Source of the DNA: Couchioplanes caeruleus | Lineage (GTDB): Bacteria > Actinomycetota > Actinomycetes > Mycobacteriales > Micromonosporaceae | DNA length: 64,000 bases | Reading direction: 5' to 3' | NCBI RefSeq assembly: GCF_003751945.1 | Contig: NZ_RJKL01000001.1 | Coordinates: forward strand, 5,332,001-5,396,000 | Part shown: one piece after another, positions 10,356 through 19,024 of the stretch | How positions within the stretch are numbered: position 1 is the stretch's first letter | Layout: each line of letters starts with the position of its first letter | Position numbers and translations under genes: made by a program | The notes under the pieces: model-generated | What the model saw: only the letters and a program-made list of their open reading frames with translations | Databases searched by the model: none | Told to the model about the DNA's origin: nothing

Positions 10356-11615
10356 GTGACGAGTGCATTGACGGCGCCCGAGGGCGCGGAGACGGCACCC
10401 TTCCCGGGCCCGCCACCCGGGGCCGAGCCCCTGCCCGGGCAGCTCGACCGCTGGCTGGCATCCCGGGGTGCCGAGCTGGTGGCCATCCGCCGTCACATCC
10501 ACGCGCACCCCGAGCCGTCGAACGCCGAGTTCGAGACCGCCGCGCTCATCGCCCGCGAGCTCGCCGTCGCCGGGCTCAGCCCCCAGCTCCTGCCCAAGGG
10601 CAACGGGGTGATCTGCGACATCGGTCAGGGCGACCGGGTGATCGCGTTCCGCGCCGACCTGGACGCGCTGCCGCTGCAGGACACCAAGGACGTGCCCTAC
10701 CGCTCCACGGTCGAGAAGGTGGCGCACGCCTGCGGCCACGACGTGCACACCACGGTCCTGCTCGGGCTCGGCCTGGCCCTGGCCCAGCTCAACGAGCACG
10801 GCGAGCTGCCCGGCCGGGTGCGCCTGATCTTCCAGCCGGCCGAGGAGTTCGTGCCGTCCGGGGCGCCCGAGGTCATCGAGGCCGGTGCGCTCAAGGACGT
10901 GGCCGCGATCTTCGCGTTGCACTGCTATCCGCAGCTTCCGGCCGGCCTGGTCGGCGTCCGTTCCGGGCCGTTCACCGCGGCCGCCGACACCATCCGGGTA
11001 CGGCTCACCGGCCCGGGTGGCCACACCGCCCGGCCGCACCTCACCGCCGACCTCGTGCACGCCCTCGGCCGGGTGATCGTCGACGTGCCGGCGCTCCTGG
11101 ACCGCCGCGTCGACCCGCGCGCCGGGGTGTCGATGGTCTGGGGTGCCGTGAAGGCCGGACAGGCGTTCAACGCCATCCCGGGCGAGGGGGAGGTGCTGGG
11201 CACCGTGCGCATCCTCAACCGCGAGGCATGGCGCGAGGCACCGGAGCTCATCACCAAGCTGATCCACGACGTGGTCGCGGCCACCGGCGCCGAGGCCGAG
11301 GTCACCTACAACCGCGGCGTCCCGCCCGTCATCAACGACCGGATGGCCGCCGCGGTCATCGCGGGCGCCGCCGGTGCCGCGCTCGGTGCCGACCGGGTGG
11401 TCGAGGCCGAGATCAGCATGGGCGGCGAGGACTTCGCGTTCTACCTGGAGAACGTGCCCGGCGCGATGATCCGGCTGGGCACCGGCACGCCGGGAGCCGA
11501 GGCGAAGTACGACCTGCACCAGAGCAACTTCGACGTGGACGAGCGCTGCATCGGCTACGGCGTGCGGGTCATGGTGCACACGGCCCTGGCGGCCCTGGCG
11601 ACCGGCGCGTTCTGA
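10356..11615 (+). CDS. M20 family amidohydrolase/metallopeptidase
   Basis: A 419-residue enzyme of the M20D amidohydrolase group (hippurate hydrolase/IAA-amino acid hydrolase type). Visible motifs are RRHIHAHPEPSNAEFET, the metal ligand region CGHDVHTTVLLG, the acidic FQPAEEF, ALHCYP, and a C-terminal MGGEDFAFYLENVPG. Such enzymes hydrolyse N-acyl amino acids or similar amides in the cytoplasm; the substrate is not evident. The GTG at 10356 was chosen because homologous sequence begins soon after it. The in-frame ATG at 10203 would add 51 low-complexity residues but has a strong AGGAGG site inside a hairpin, so a longer form is possible. The gene ends 2 bases from the convergent DUF4349 gene. 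Confidence 0.85.
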   Translation: MTSALTAPEGAETAPFPGPPPGAEPLPGQLDRWLASRGAELVAIRRHIHAHPEPSNAEFETAALIARELAVAGLSPQLLPKGNGVICDIGQGDRVIAFRADLDALPLQDTKDVPYRSTVEKVAHACGHDVHTTVLLGLGLALAQLNEHGELPGRVRLIFQPAEEFVPSGAPEVIEAGALKDVAAIFALHCYPQLPAGLVGVRSGPFTAAADTIRVRLTGPGGHTARPHLTADLVHALGRVIVDVPALLDRRVDPRAGVSMVWGAVKAGQAFNAIPGEGEVLGTVRILNREAWREAPELITKLIHDVVAATGAEAEVTYNRGVPPVINDRMAAAVIAGAAGAALGADRVVEAEISMGGEDFAFYLENVPGAMIRLGTGTPGAEAKYDLHQSNFDVDERCIGYGVRVMVHTALAALATGAF

Positions 11616-11617
11616 CG

Positions 11618-12604
11618 CTACGGCGTCTCGGCCGGGCCGGCCGTCGCGACCGCGGGCCGCAGCCGGCGGCGGCGCCGTACGAAGTGGACGCCGATCCACG
11701 CCGGCACGCCGAGGATCAGCAGCCATGGCAGCACCCACCCCAGCACCGTCGCCACCACGCCGAGTGAGGCGAGCAGGCCGGTCCAGCCCTTGCGCAGCCC
11801 GGCGACGAATCCGGAAGGCTCGTCGTCGGACTTCGCCGACGACTCGGGGTCCAGCAGCACGACGGTGATGGTGGACAGTGCGGTGAGATCCGCCAGCCGG
11901 CGCTGCTTCGCCTGCAGCGACGCGAGATCGGACTCCCGGGTAGCCACCTCGCGCTCCAGCATGACGAGGTCCTCCAAGGACTTCGCCTGCGCCAGCAGCT
12001 TGCGGCCGCTGGCCACCCGGGCCTGCTGGGTCGCGATCCGGGCCTGGAGGTCCACCGTCTGCTCGGTGACGTCCTCGGTGTCGATGCCGCGCTGTTCCTC
12101 CTCGCCGAGCTGCGCGACCTGGTCCACCACGGCGGCGAACTTGGCCGCCGGCACCCGCAGGGTCAGCGTGGCGTCGGACGGCTCGTCCTTGCCCGAGCTG
12201 CTGCGCTTGTCTCCGCCGACGAACCCGCCCGCGCCCGTCACGATGCCGGTGACCCGCGCCGCGGCGGTGCCGACGTCCTCCACCCGTACGGTGATCGAGC
12301 CGGTATAGACGATCGACCGCTGGTCCACGCCGAGGTGCGGAGCCTGGGCGGCGGTGTCCTTGCCCTGCGGCGGCGCGGCGCCGGCCTGGTCGGGCCCGGC
12401 ACCGGCCTGTGGCGGCGCGGCGCCCTGCTCGGCGGGGGCGGGCCCGGCTATGTCCCCGCCGCGGCTCGACGCCGATTGCGAGTCACTACTGCTGTATCCG
12501 CTGCATCCGGCCAGCGCGAGTGCGGCCGCGATGCCGGCGGCGCAGAGGCCGGAGGTCAGCCGGTGCCGTGCGTGTGATGGTCTGATAGAGGACGAACCCG
12601 CCAT
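11618..12604 (-). CDS. DUF4349 domain lipoprotein
   Basis: A 328-residue envelope protein. The N-terminus is a lipoprotein signal with lipobox LALAGC (lipidated Cys about residue 34), followed by a disordered Ser/Gly/Ala/Pro/Gln-rich stretch. The DUF4349 body begins near RSIVYTGSITVRVEDV and includes a coiled-coil section (VDLQARIATQQARV...LVMLEREVATRESDLASLQAKQRRL). A C-terminal membrane helix (VLGWVLPWLLILGVPAWIGV) ends in an arginine-rich cytoplasmic tail. The function of DUF4349 proteins is unknown. The ATG has an AGGAGA ribosome site; upstream in-frame codons lack coding character. Confidence 0.85.
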   Translation of the reverse strand: MAGSSSIRPSHARHRLTSGLCAAGIAAALALAGCSGYSSSDSQSASSRGGDIAGPAPAEQGAAPPQAGAGPDQAGAAPPQGKDTAAQAPHLGVDQRSIVYTGSITVRVEDVGTAAARVTGIVTGAGGFVGGDKRSSSGKDEPSDATLTLRVPAAKFAAVVDQVAQLGEEEQRGIDTEDVTEQTVDLQARIATQQARVASGRKLLAQAKSLEDLVMLEREVATRESDLASLQAKQRRLADLTALSTITVVLLDPESSAKSDDEPSGFVAGLRKGWTGLLASLGVVATVLGWVLPWLLILGVPAWIGVHFVRRRRRLRPAVATAGPAETP

Positions 12605-12715
12605 GGTGATTTCTCCTGTCCCCGTGAGGTCTGGAGCCTGGGACGTGCGGCGCACGTCCGCCGGTTCCGGCAGACTGCGGGTTGGACGGTCACGATTCGG
12701 CAGCGGAGGAGACCC

Positions 12716-13348
12716 GTGCACGTCACGAAGTTCACGCATTCCTGCCTACGGTTCTCCGGCGACGGCGTGCTCGTCGTGGATCCCGGCGCCTTCAGCGAGC
12801 GCTCGGCCCTCGCCGGCGCGGACGCGGTCCTCGTCACCCACGAGCACTTCGACCACGTGGACGTCGAGGCCCTCGCCGAGGCCCTCAGCGCCCGGCCGGA
12901 GCTCACCGTCTACGCCCACGCCGACGTCCTGCCCGCCCTCGGCGGGTTTGAGGGCGAGGTCATCACGGTGGAGCCGGGCGCCGAGTTCCAGGCCGCCGGT
13001 TTCACGGTCCGGGCGTACGGAGGCCGGCACGCGGTGATCCACGAGGACATCCCGCGCATCGCCAACCTCGGCTACCTCGTCAGCGACGGCACCGACTCGG
13101 CGTACACGCCGGGAGACTCCTTCACGGTCCCGGACGAGGAGGTCGGCACCCTGTTCGTGCCGCTGAACGCGCCCTGGATGAAGCTCAGCGAGGCGATCGA
13201 CTTCGTCCGCGCTGTGCGGCCGGGGCGGGCGTACGCCCTGCACGACGCCCTGCTCACCGAGACCGGCGCGCAGATCTCCAACGGCCACCTGGAACGCCTC
13301 GGCGGCACGACGTACGCACAGGTCGCTCCCGGCACCACGATCTCCTGA
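12716..13348 (+). CDS. MBL-fold metal-dependent hydrolase (UlaG/YcdX-like)
   Basis: A 210-residue metallo-beta-lactamase-fold protein. It has the two-metal motif THEHFDHVD near residue 42, an upstream THSCLRF strand, and later metal-ligand positions in YTPGDSF and ALHDALL. The short compact form is that of the UlaG-like group of phosphodiesterase/lactonase-type hydrolases, but the substrate cannot be inferred. The GTG is preceded by GGAGGAG 5 bases upstream. It is followed after 1 base by a coiled-coil protein gene, so the two are probably one transcript. Confidence 0.85.
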   Translation: MHVTKFTHSCLRFSGDGVLVVDPGAFSERSALAGADAVLVTHEHFDHVDVEALAEALSARPELTVYAHADVLPALGGFEGEVITVEPGAEFQAAGFTVRAYGGRHAVIHEDIPRIANLGYLVSDGTDSAYTPGDSFTVPDEEVGTLFVPLNAPWMKLSEAIDFVRAVRPGRAYALHDALLTETGAQISNGHLERLGGTTYAQVAPGTTIS

Positions 13349-13349
13349 C

Positions 13350-14294
13350 GTGGCCGCACCCCCGGGCACCGACGAGCTGATCCGGCGGCTGTACGAGGCG
13401 CCGCCGGACGGCTTCGTCGCGGGCCGCGCCGCCGCGGTCGCCGCCGCCCGCAAGGCCGGCGACAAGGAAGCGGCCAAGCGCCTCGCCGCCCTGCGAAAAC
13501 CCACCGTGGCGGCGTGGCTCGTCAACCTGCTCGCCCTGCGCCGGCCCGAGCTCATCGACGACCTCGTCGAGCTGGCCACGGCGCTGCGCCAGGCCCAGCG
13601 CAGCCTGCGCGGCGACGACCTGCGCGAGCTCTCCCTGCAACGCCGCCAGGTGGTCTCCGCCCTGGTTCGGGCCGCGCAGCAGCTCGCGGTCGAGGACGAT
13701 CCCGCGCTGCGCGGTGCGAAGCTGCCGATGGCCGAGGTCGAGGCGACGCTCGGCGCGGCCCTGGCCGAGCCGGACGTCGCCGAGCAGGTGCGCAGCGGCC
13801 GCCTGGTCAAGGCCGCCACGTACGCCGGCTTCGGCGAGGTGCCCCGGCCCCGGCTGCGCCTGGTCACGGCCGACGACGAACCCGCCGCGGCGCCGGCGCC
13901 GGAGACCCCGGACGAGGAGCCTGAAGAGGAGGAACCGAAGCGCGTCCCGGCGCTGGAGGAGCGACGGCGTCGCGCCGAGCAGAAGGCCCGGGACGAGCGC
14001 GCGGCCAAGCGCCGGGATCTGCGACGGGAACTCACCGCGGCACGGGCGGCCGACCGCAAGGCGAAGAGCATCCTGGAGGACGCCGAGGAAGCCGAGCGCG
14101 CGGCGAGCCACGCCGTCGACGAGCTGGAGGAACAGATCGCCGAGCTCGAGCGCCAGCGCATCGTCGCCCAGGCCGAGGTCTCCCGCCGCAAGCTGGCGCG
14201 ACGTTCTGCCGAACGCGACGCGTCGGCCGCGCGCCGGCGGGTCGGCGACGTGGAAGCGGCACTCGAAGATCTCGATGCCGAGGAACCGGACTAA
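13350..14294 (+). CDS. Conserved actinobacterial coiled-coil protein, function unknown
   Basis: A 314-residue protein with no recognised enzyme motif. Residues 1-130 are alpha-helical and Ala/Arg/Leu-rich with the segment FVAGRAAAVAAARKAGDK and LRKPTVAAWLVNLLA. A short acidic linker (PDEEPEEEEPKR) leads to a long charged coiled coil from about residue 200 to the end (RRAEQKARDERAAKRRDLRREL and onward). I recognise the pattern from other actinobacteria but no function is assigned to it. It begins one base after the MBL hydrolase stop. Confidence 0.75.
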   Translation: MAAPPGTDELIRRLYEAPPDGFVAGRAAAVAAARKAGDKEAAKRLAALRKPTVAAWLVNLLALRRPELIDDLVELATALRQAQRSLRGDDLRELSLQRRQVVSALVRAAQQLAVEDDPALRGAKLPMAEVEATLGAALAEPDVAEQVRSGRLVKAATYAGFGEVPRPRLRLVTADDEPAAAPAPETPDEEPEEEEPKRVPALEERRRRAEQKARDERAAKRRDLRRELTAARAADRKAKSILEDAEEAERAASHAVDELEEQIAELERQRIVAQAEVSRRKLARRSAERDASAARRRVGDVEAALEDLDAEEPD

Positions 14295-14338
14295 CGGCGG
14301 TTTTCCAGAACCGGTCAGGAGTAGCAGAATCTCCTCGT

Positions 14339-15076
14339 GTGACCCCCGAACAGGCAGCCGCCAATGCCCGGCCGGGACTCACGTCCCTCGTCGGGGCGTT
14401 CGCCGAGTCCCCGCAGACGCTGCGCCGCGCCCGGCTGATGGGGTTGTCCGGGTGGGCGTACCACGTCTCGGCCCGGGCCGGCGTGCTCGGCGACGTACGG
14501 CCGGAGACCGTCGCCGCCGCCATCGGATTCATCGCCCCCGAGGCCGTCACCGACGGCTGGGAGGCGGCGGCGAAGACTACCCCGCCCGTCGAGGTCGCCA
14601 CCTGGCACCTGCACGAGCTGTGCCGCTGGGGCGTCGACCAGCTCGGCGGATTTCCCCGCCTCACCCGCCTGCTCGACCTGTCGAAGCGCGTCGTGTCCGC
14701 AGTGGACTGCGCCGGACTCACGCTGTTCGCCGCGTGGCGCGCGATGCCGGTGCCGGACACGTCGCCGGGGGCGCAGGCCGCGGTCCTGCTGCATCTCATG
14801 CACGAGCACTGGCTGGGCGTGCACGTCGTGGCCGTCCGCGCCAGCGGCCTCACCCCGCTGCAGGCGATCATCGCCGGGCCGGAGGGGGAGACGGGCGCGG
14901 TGGCGTTCGGCTGGCAGCCGCCGTACCCACCGGCCGGACCGATCGTGCGCCGTCTCATGTGGGCCGAGTCCGTCGCGGGCTCGCTGGCCGGTCAGGCGTA
15001 CGCCACCCTCGACCGCGCCGAGCGCATCGAACTGGTCGGCCTGCTCGAATCCCTGTCGCATCGCCTCGGGAGATGA
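14339..15076 (+). CDS. SCO6745/SalK-like family protein
   Basis: A 245-residue soluble protein resembling the SCO6745 (SalK-like) family of actinobacteria: LMGLSGWAYHVSARAGVLGDV, then VAAAIGFIAPEAVTDGWEAA and a helical second half rich in Trp, His and Leu. The biochemical role of this family is not established. The GTG start follows an AGAATC-like -10 element by a few bases, suggesting a leaderless transcript. Its stop overlaps an in-frame ATG of the downstream acetyltransferase frame (ATGA), although I prefer a later start for that gene. Confidence 0.65.
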   Translation: MTPEQAAANARPGLTSLVGAFAESPQTLRRARLMGLSGWAYHVSARAGVLGDVRPETVAAAIGFIAPEAVTDGWEAAAKTTPPVEVATWHLHELCRWGVDQLGGFPRLTRLLDLSKRVVSAVDCAGLTLFAAWRAMPVPDTSPGAQAAVLLHLMHEHWLGVHVVAVRASGLTPLQAIIAGPEGETGAVAFGWQPPYPPAGPIVRRLMWAESVAGSLAGQAYATLDRAERIELVGLLESLSHRLGR

Positions 15077-15090
15077 GGCAGGCTGGCGCG

Positions 15091-16023
15091 GTGACCCACC
15101 TGCCTGCCGGCTGGCGCACCCGCCGGCCCACCCTCGACGACATCCCCGAACTCCTGGCCCTGGCCCACGCGAGCGACATCGCGGCGGTCGGCGAGCCCGA
15201 CTTCACGGTCGACGAGGTCCGTGAGGCGTTGACCGGTCCGAACACCGACATGGCGAAGGACTGCTGGCTCGCGCTCGACGCGGACGGCGCTGTCGTCGGA
15301 TGGGCATATCCGAACAACGCCGACCGCGGTGACCGCGACTTCCTCGAGGTGTACGTCTGGCCCGAGCGCGGCGTCCCGGCGCAGCGGCCGCTGCTCGCGC
15401 TGCTGCTGGCCCGCGCCGCCGAGCGCGGTGCGGAGTTCGGCCACGAGGCCTACATGGTGCGCGCGGGCGCGATCCCGAACGAGAAGCCGTGGATCGAGGC
15501 GCTGACCGACGCCGGGTTCACGTTCCTCAAGCAGCACGCGCGCATGACCATGTCGCTCGACGGGGTGTCACCGGTGGCGCCCGAACCGCCCGCCGGGATC
15601 ACCGTACGGCCGGTGCACGCGGACGAGCTTCGCCGGTTCCACGCCACCATCGCCGAGGCGTTCGCCGACAGTGACCACCCGGCCCCCGGATACGAAGCGT
15701 GGCGTTCAGTGGCCGGGGACGACCGCAGCGACTGGTTCGTCGCCTTCGCGGACGGCGAATGGGCCGGAGTGCTCCAGTCGTCCGACTCCGCGGCCGAGGA
15801 GGGGTCGGGGTGGGTGAAGAATCTCGCGGTGCTCCGGGCGTACCGGAGAAGGGGTGTGGGTGAGGCCCTGCTGCGCCGGGCGTTCGCGGCCTACGCCGCG
15901 CAAGGACTCACCCGGGCCGGCCTGGGTGTCGATCTGGCGAACCCGACGCGGGCCGCGCGTCTCTACCGCGCCGTCGGCATGCACCCGATGTACGAGGCGA
16001 ACATCTACCAGCGCCAGATCTAG
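15091..16023 (+). CDS. Tandem GNAT-domain N-acetyltransferase
   Basis: A 310-residue protein with two GNAT folds. The N-terminal one (residues about 5-150) is degenerate. The C-terminal one (about 165-310) has the acetyl-CoA loop in VKNLAVLRAYRRRGVGEALL and the following ARLYRAVGM strand. Such two-domain proteins acetylate small molecules or peptides; no substrate is evident. The GTG at 15091 follows CAGGCT by 6 bases (leaderless pattern). The alternative ATG at 15073 overlaps the previous stop as ATGA and would add six residues. The 3' end overlaps the convergent gamma-glutamylcyclotransferase gene by 4 bases. Confidence 0.85.
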   Translation: MTHLPAGWRTRRPTLDDIPELLALAHASDIAAVGEPDFTVDEVREALTGPNTDMAKDCWLALDADGAVVGWAYPNNADRGDRDFLEVYVWPERGVPAQRPLLALLLARAAERGAEFGHEAYMVRAGAIPNEKPWIEALTDAGFTFLKQHARMTMSLDGVSPVAPEPPAGITVRPVHADELRRFHATIAEAFADSDHPAPGYEAWRSVAGDDRSDWFVAFADGEWAGVLQSSDSAAEEGSGWVKNLAVLRAYRRRGVGEALLRRAFAAYAAQGLTRAGLGVDLANPTRAARLYRAVGMHPMYEANIYQRQI

Positions 16024-16481
16024 AGCTCGGGTGACGAGGTGCGGGTGGGACGCTGGCGCAGCTCGTTGACGTAGTCGTCGGGGGCGCCGGCCTTCTCGGC
16101 GGCGTTCGCGATCTCCGAGAGATACCACGCCGTGGGCATGCCGCCCTCGTAGCCGTCGAAGACGTAGACCCAGGCGCTCAGGTCGCCCTCCAGGGTCGAG
16201 ACGCGCACGGTGAGCTTCTGGTACGCCCCCGCGGTCACGCCCTCGACCTCGTCGAGCTGAGCCGCGTCCCAGGGGTGCACGTCGTAGAGGGCGACGAAGA
16301 CCCGGTCGCCGGGGGACTCGACGATCGTGGTGACCGCCCCCTCCCAGCCCAGGTCGCCCTCCCCGGCGAAGGTCAGACGCCAGCCCTCGACCCACCCGAC
16401 ACCCACCATCGGCGAGTGCGGACAATAGGCCCGCATCCGGGCAGGATCAAGGTTGGAACCGTACGCGGCGTAATGACCCAC
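16020..16481 (-). CDS. Gamma-glutamylcyclotransferase family protein (AIG2-like)
   Basis: A 153-residue protein with the family signature YAAYGSNLDPARM at its start, which forms the ligand cradle. A GVTAGAYQK segment holds a glutamate (DEVEGV) at the position of the catalytic acid in the gamma-glutamylcyclotransferase fold. The family releases 5-oxoproline from gamma-glutamyl amines, but many bacterial members are uncharacterised. The GTG start has TATCGT 7 bases upstream on the minus strand, so the transcript is probably leaderless. It is convergent with, and overlaps, the acetyltransferase gene. Confidence 0.82.
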   Translation of the reverse strand: MGHYAAYGSNLDPARMRAYCPHSPMVGVGWVEGWRLTFAGEGDLGWEGAVTTIVESPGDRVFVALYDVHPWDAAQLDEVEGVTAGAYQKLTVRVSTLEGDLSAWVYVFDGYEGGMPTAWYLSEIANAAEKAGAPDDYVNELRQRPTRTSSPEL

Positions 16482-16488
16482 GGCGATG

Positions 16489-16494
16489 ACGATA
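16489..16494 (-). promoter_or_regulatory. -10 element (TATCGT) of the gamma-glutamylcyclotransferase-like gene
   Basis: TATCGT is followed by a 7-base spacer and then the GTG start on the minus strand. Confidence 0.45.
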
Positions 16495-16586
16495 GCCCGG
16501 CACCGCGTTGGGGGAGAATACGAGGCGTGCGTGTCGGCACAACTCAGTCACGTAAGTGACGAAACGTAACAATGGAGGTAGAGCGC

Positions 16587-17987
16587 GTGAGTCGGATCGT
16601 GATCATCGGCGGTGGGCCCGGCGGGTACGAGGCGGCACTGGTCGCCGCGCAGCTCGACGCGGACGTGACCCTCGTCGAGGCCGACGGCGCCGGCGGAGCG
16701 TGCGTGCTCTCGGACTGTGTCCCCTCCAAGACGTTCATCGCCAGCTCGGAGGTCGTGACCGGTTACCGCCACAACGAAAGCTTCGGCGTCCGCTCCGCGG
16801 GCCTCGAGGGGGTGACCGTCGACGCCGTGGCGGTCAACGAACGGGTGAAGAAGCTCGCGCTCGCCCAGTCCGGGGACATCCAGACCAAGCTCGTCAAGGC
16901 CGGGGTCGACGTGGTGCAGGGGCGGGCGCGGCTGGGCGAGGACACCCTGGGCCACACCCACCAGGTGGTGATCACCCCACACGGCGGTTCCCCGTACACC
17001 GTCGACGCCGCCACGGTGCTGCTGGCCACCGGCGCGACCCCGCGCGTCCTGCGGACGGCCGTCCCCGACGGCGAACGCATCCTCGACTGGCGGCAGGTGT
17101 ACGACCTCACCGAGCTGCCCTCCCACCTCGTGGTGATCGGCTCCGGCGTGACCGGCGCCGAGTTCGCCAGCGCCTACCTGGCGATGGGCGTCGAGGTGAC
17201 GCTGGTCTCCAGCCGCGAGCGGGTCATGCCGCACGAGGACGCCGACGCCGCCATGGCCATCGAGAGGGTCTTCCGCGAGCGCGGCATGACCATCCTCAAC
17301 CAGTCCCGCGCCGACTCGGTGGTCAACACGGGCGACGGCGTCGAGGTCACCCTCGCCGACGGCCGGGTCGTCGCCGGCTCCCACGCCCTGATGGCCGTCG
17401 GCGCCGTGCCGAACACCGCCGACCTGGGCCTGCGCGAGTACGGCGTGGACGTGGCCCAGGGCGGCTATGTCACGGTCGACCGGGTCTCCCGCACCAACGT
17501 GCCCGGCATCTACGCGGCCGGCGACTGCACCGGCGTCCTGCCCCTGGCCAGCGTCGCCGCCATGCAGGGCCGCATCGCGATCTGGCACGCCATGGGCGAG
17601 GCCGTCGCGCCGCTGCGGCTGCGTACCGTGTCCGCCAACGTCTTCACCGACCCGGAACTGGCGACCGTCGGGGTCTCGCAGGACGACGTGGACGCCGGCA
17701 AGGTCCCGGCCCGCCAGGTGATGCTGCCGCTCACCGGCAACGCCCGCGCCAAGATGGCAGGTCTGCGCGACGGCTTCGTCAAGCTCTTCTGCCGCCCGGC
17801 AACCGGCCAGATCGTCGGCGGCGTCGTGGTGGCACCGAAGGCGAGCGAGCTGATCCTGCCGATCACGATGGCGATCGAGAACAATCTCACGGTGGACCAG
17901 CTCGCCCATACGATCACGATCTATCCGTCGTTGTCCGGGTCGATCGCCGAGGCCGCCCGCCAGTTGATGCTGCACGAGCGCGAGTAG
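16587..17987 (+). CDS. LpdA-type NAD(P)H:quinone dehydrogenase (pyridine nucleotide-disulfide oxidoreductase fold)
   Basis: A 466-residue two-dinucleotide-fold flavoprotein. The FAD site is VIIGGGPGGYEAAL, the NAD(P) site VIGSGVTGAEFAS, and the second FAD motif GIYAAGDCTG. It most resembles mycobacterial LpdA (Rv3303c), a quinone reductase, in its FIASSEVVTGYRH region and in its C-terminus, where TIYPSLSGSI replaces the His-Pro...Glu catalytic dyad of lipoamide dehydrogenases. Unlike Rv3303c as I remember it, the redox region is CVLSDC and keeps both cysteines of CxxxxC. The GTG at 16587 was chosen because GGAGGT lies 7 bases upstream; the ATG at 16572 falls before that site. Confidence 0.85.
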   Translation: MSRIVIIGGGPGGYEAALVAAQLDADVTLVEADGAGGACVLSDCVPSKTFIASSEVVTGYRHNESFGVRSAGLEGVTVDAVAVNERVKKLALAQSGDIQTKLVKAGVDVVQGRARLGEDTLGHTHQVVITPHGGSPYTVDAATVLLATGATPRVLRTAVPDGERILDWRQVYDLTELPSHLVVIGSGVTGAEFASAYLAMGVEVTLVSSRERVMPHEDADAAMAIERVFRERGMTILNQSRADSVVNTGDGVEVTLADGRVVAGSHALMAVGAVPNTADLGLREYGVDVAQGGYVTVDRVSRTNVPGIYAAGDCTGVLPLASVAAMQGRIAIWHAMGEAVAPLRLRTVSANVFTDPELATVGVSQDDVDAGKVPARQVMLPLTGNARAKMAGLRDGFVKLFCRPATGQIVGGVVVAPKASELILPITMAIENNLTVDQLAHTITIYPSLSGSIAEAARQLMLHERE

Positions 17988-17997
17988 GCGTCCTTCC

Positions 17998-18081
17998 CGT
18001 CGCCCGGCTGCCGTCTCTCGTCGCCCGGCTGCGGTCTTCCGTCTCCCGGCCGCCGGCTTTCGTCTCTCGTCTGCCGGCTGC
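17998..18081 (+). repeat. 21-bp degenerate tandem repeat, four copies, downstream of the LpdA-type gene
   Basis: Copies start at 17998, 18019, 18040 and 18061, each beginning CGTCKCCCGGCTGC or a close variant. The array begins 10 bases after the stop codon and fills part of the 200-base gap before the convergent DedA gene. No gene or clear terminator is seen in the rest of that gap. Confidence 0.65.
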
Positions 18082-18187
18082 CGGCGGGGCCGGGTTCACC
18101 GGCTCGTCCTTCCCCGGTGGTGGCGTGCGGCTTTCCGTCGGTGGCGGCCTATCCGGCTCGTCTCCGGTTCTCTTCTCGCGGCGCGGC

Positions 18188-19024
18188 CTAGGCGGGGTGA
18201 ACGGGCTGGATCGGCGCGTTCGGCACCGGTTCGTCCTCCCCAGCGGCGTCCTCGGGCAGGTCGTCCTCGCTCTTGCGCCCGCCGAAGAGCGCCAGGATCC
18301 AGCCCGCCGTGCCGAAGATGACCGCGGCCGTGGCGGCGATGGCGAAGAGCCGCCACGCCGACTGGGTCACCGCGGTGCCGCCGACATGGCCGACCAGCCC
18401 CCCGTACGTCGCCCAGGCCAGCGCCGCGCCGCCGTCGTAGAGCACGAAGAGCTTGATCGGGTAGCCGGTTCGCCCGGCGTGGTAACCGGCCGCCATCCGG
18501 CCGCCGGGAACGAAGCGGCAGAGCAGCAGCACGAGCGGGCCGGGCTTGCGCAGGCCACGAGTGAAACGCTGGGCGGCCCGGCGGGTCCTGGACCCACTTT
18601 TCCCCGAATGGGTGACACGGTCGTGTGAGCCTCTCGCCTCATCGACCGTGCTAGTGGCGTCGTAGCTGCCGGCTGCTCCCCCGCGGTGCGGGTCCCCGGC
18701 GTCCTCGGCGCCATCGGTGCCCGGCGCGAACCTGGCGCGGAGGGCGGCGAGTCGGCCCCCGCCCCGGTGATCGGCGGCATGCCCGGCCGTGCGGCCGAGA
18801 ACGAAAGCAATGGAATCACCGGTGAACATGCCCAGCGCGCCGACGGCGATGACCAGGGCCAGGTTCAGGTTGCCGTAGACCGTGAGGGCGCCAGAGGTGA
18901 TCATGATGGCCTGAATCGGCACCACCGGAACCAGCGCATCGACGACGAGGAAGCCGAAGAGAGCGAGATAGGCCCACGCCGGCGTTGCCAGAATGGTCAA
19001 CAGGTCGGTCATCGGCTTGGCCAC
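18188..19024 (-). CDS. DedA/VTT-domain membrane protein with an internal hydrophilic insertion
   Basis: A 278-residue polytopic membrane protein of the DedA family. Visible family features are the N-terminal re-entrant/TM part (ALFGFLVVDALVPVVPIQAIM), GDSIAFVLGR, and LVLLLCRFVPGGRMAAGYHAGRTGY with the conserved arginine-proline-glycine cluster, then two TM helices. DedA proteins are linked to lipid-carrier or phospholipid flipping and membrane homeostasis. Between the GDSIAFVLGR and RFVPGGR motifs there are about 70 extra charged, Gly/Asp/Arg-rich residues not usual for the family. GTG start with GGAG 7 bases upstream; an ATG 12 bases further in is possible. Confidence 0.82.
   Translation of the reverse strand: MAKPMTDLLTILATPAWAYLALFGFLVVDALVPVVPIQAIMITSGALTVYGNLNLALVIAVGALGMFTGDSIAFVLGRTAGHAADHRGGGRLAALRARFAPGTDGAEDAGDPHRGGAAGSYDATSTVDEARGSHDRVTHSGKSGSRTRRAAQRFTRGLRKPGPLVLLLCRFVPGGRMAAGYHAGRTGYPIKLFVLYDGGAALAWATYGGLVGHVGGTAVTQSAWRLFAIAATAAVIFGTAGWILALFGGRKSEDDLPEDAAGEDEPVPNAPIQPVHPA

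Noticed and set aside
13714..15090. In-frame extension of the tandem GNAT protein through two upstream genes
   Set aside because: The extension is a shadow of the coiled-coil and SalK-like genes.
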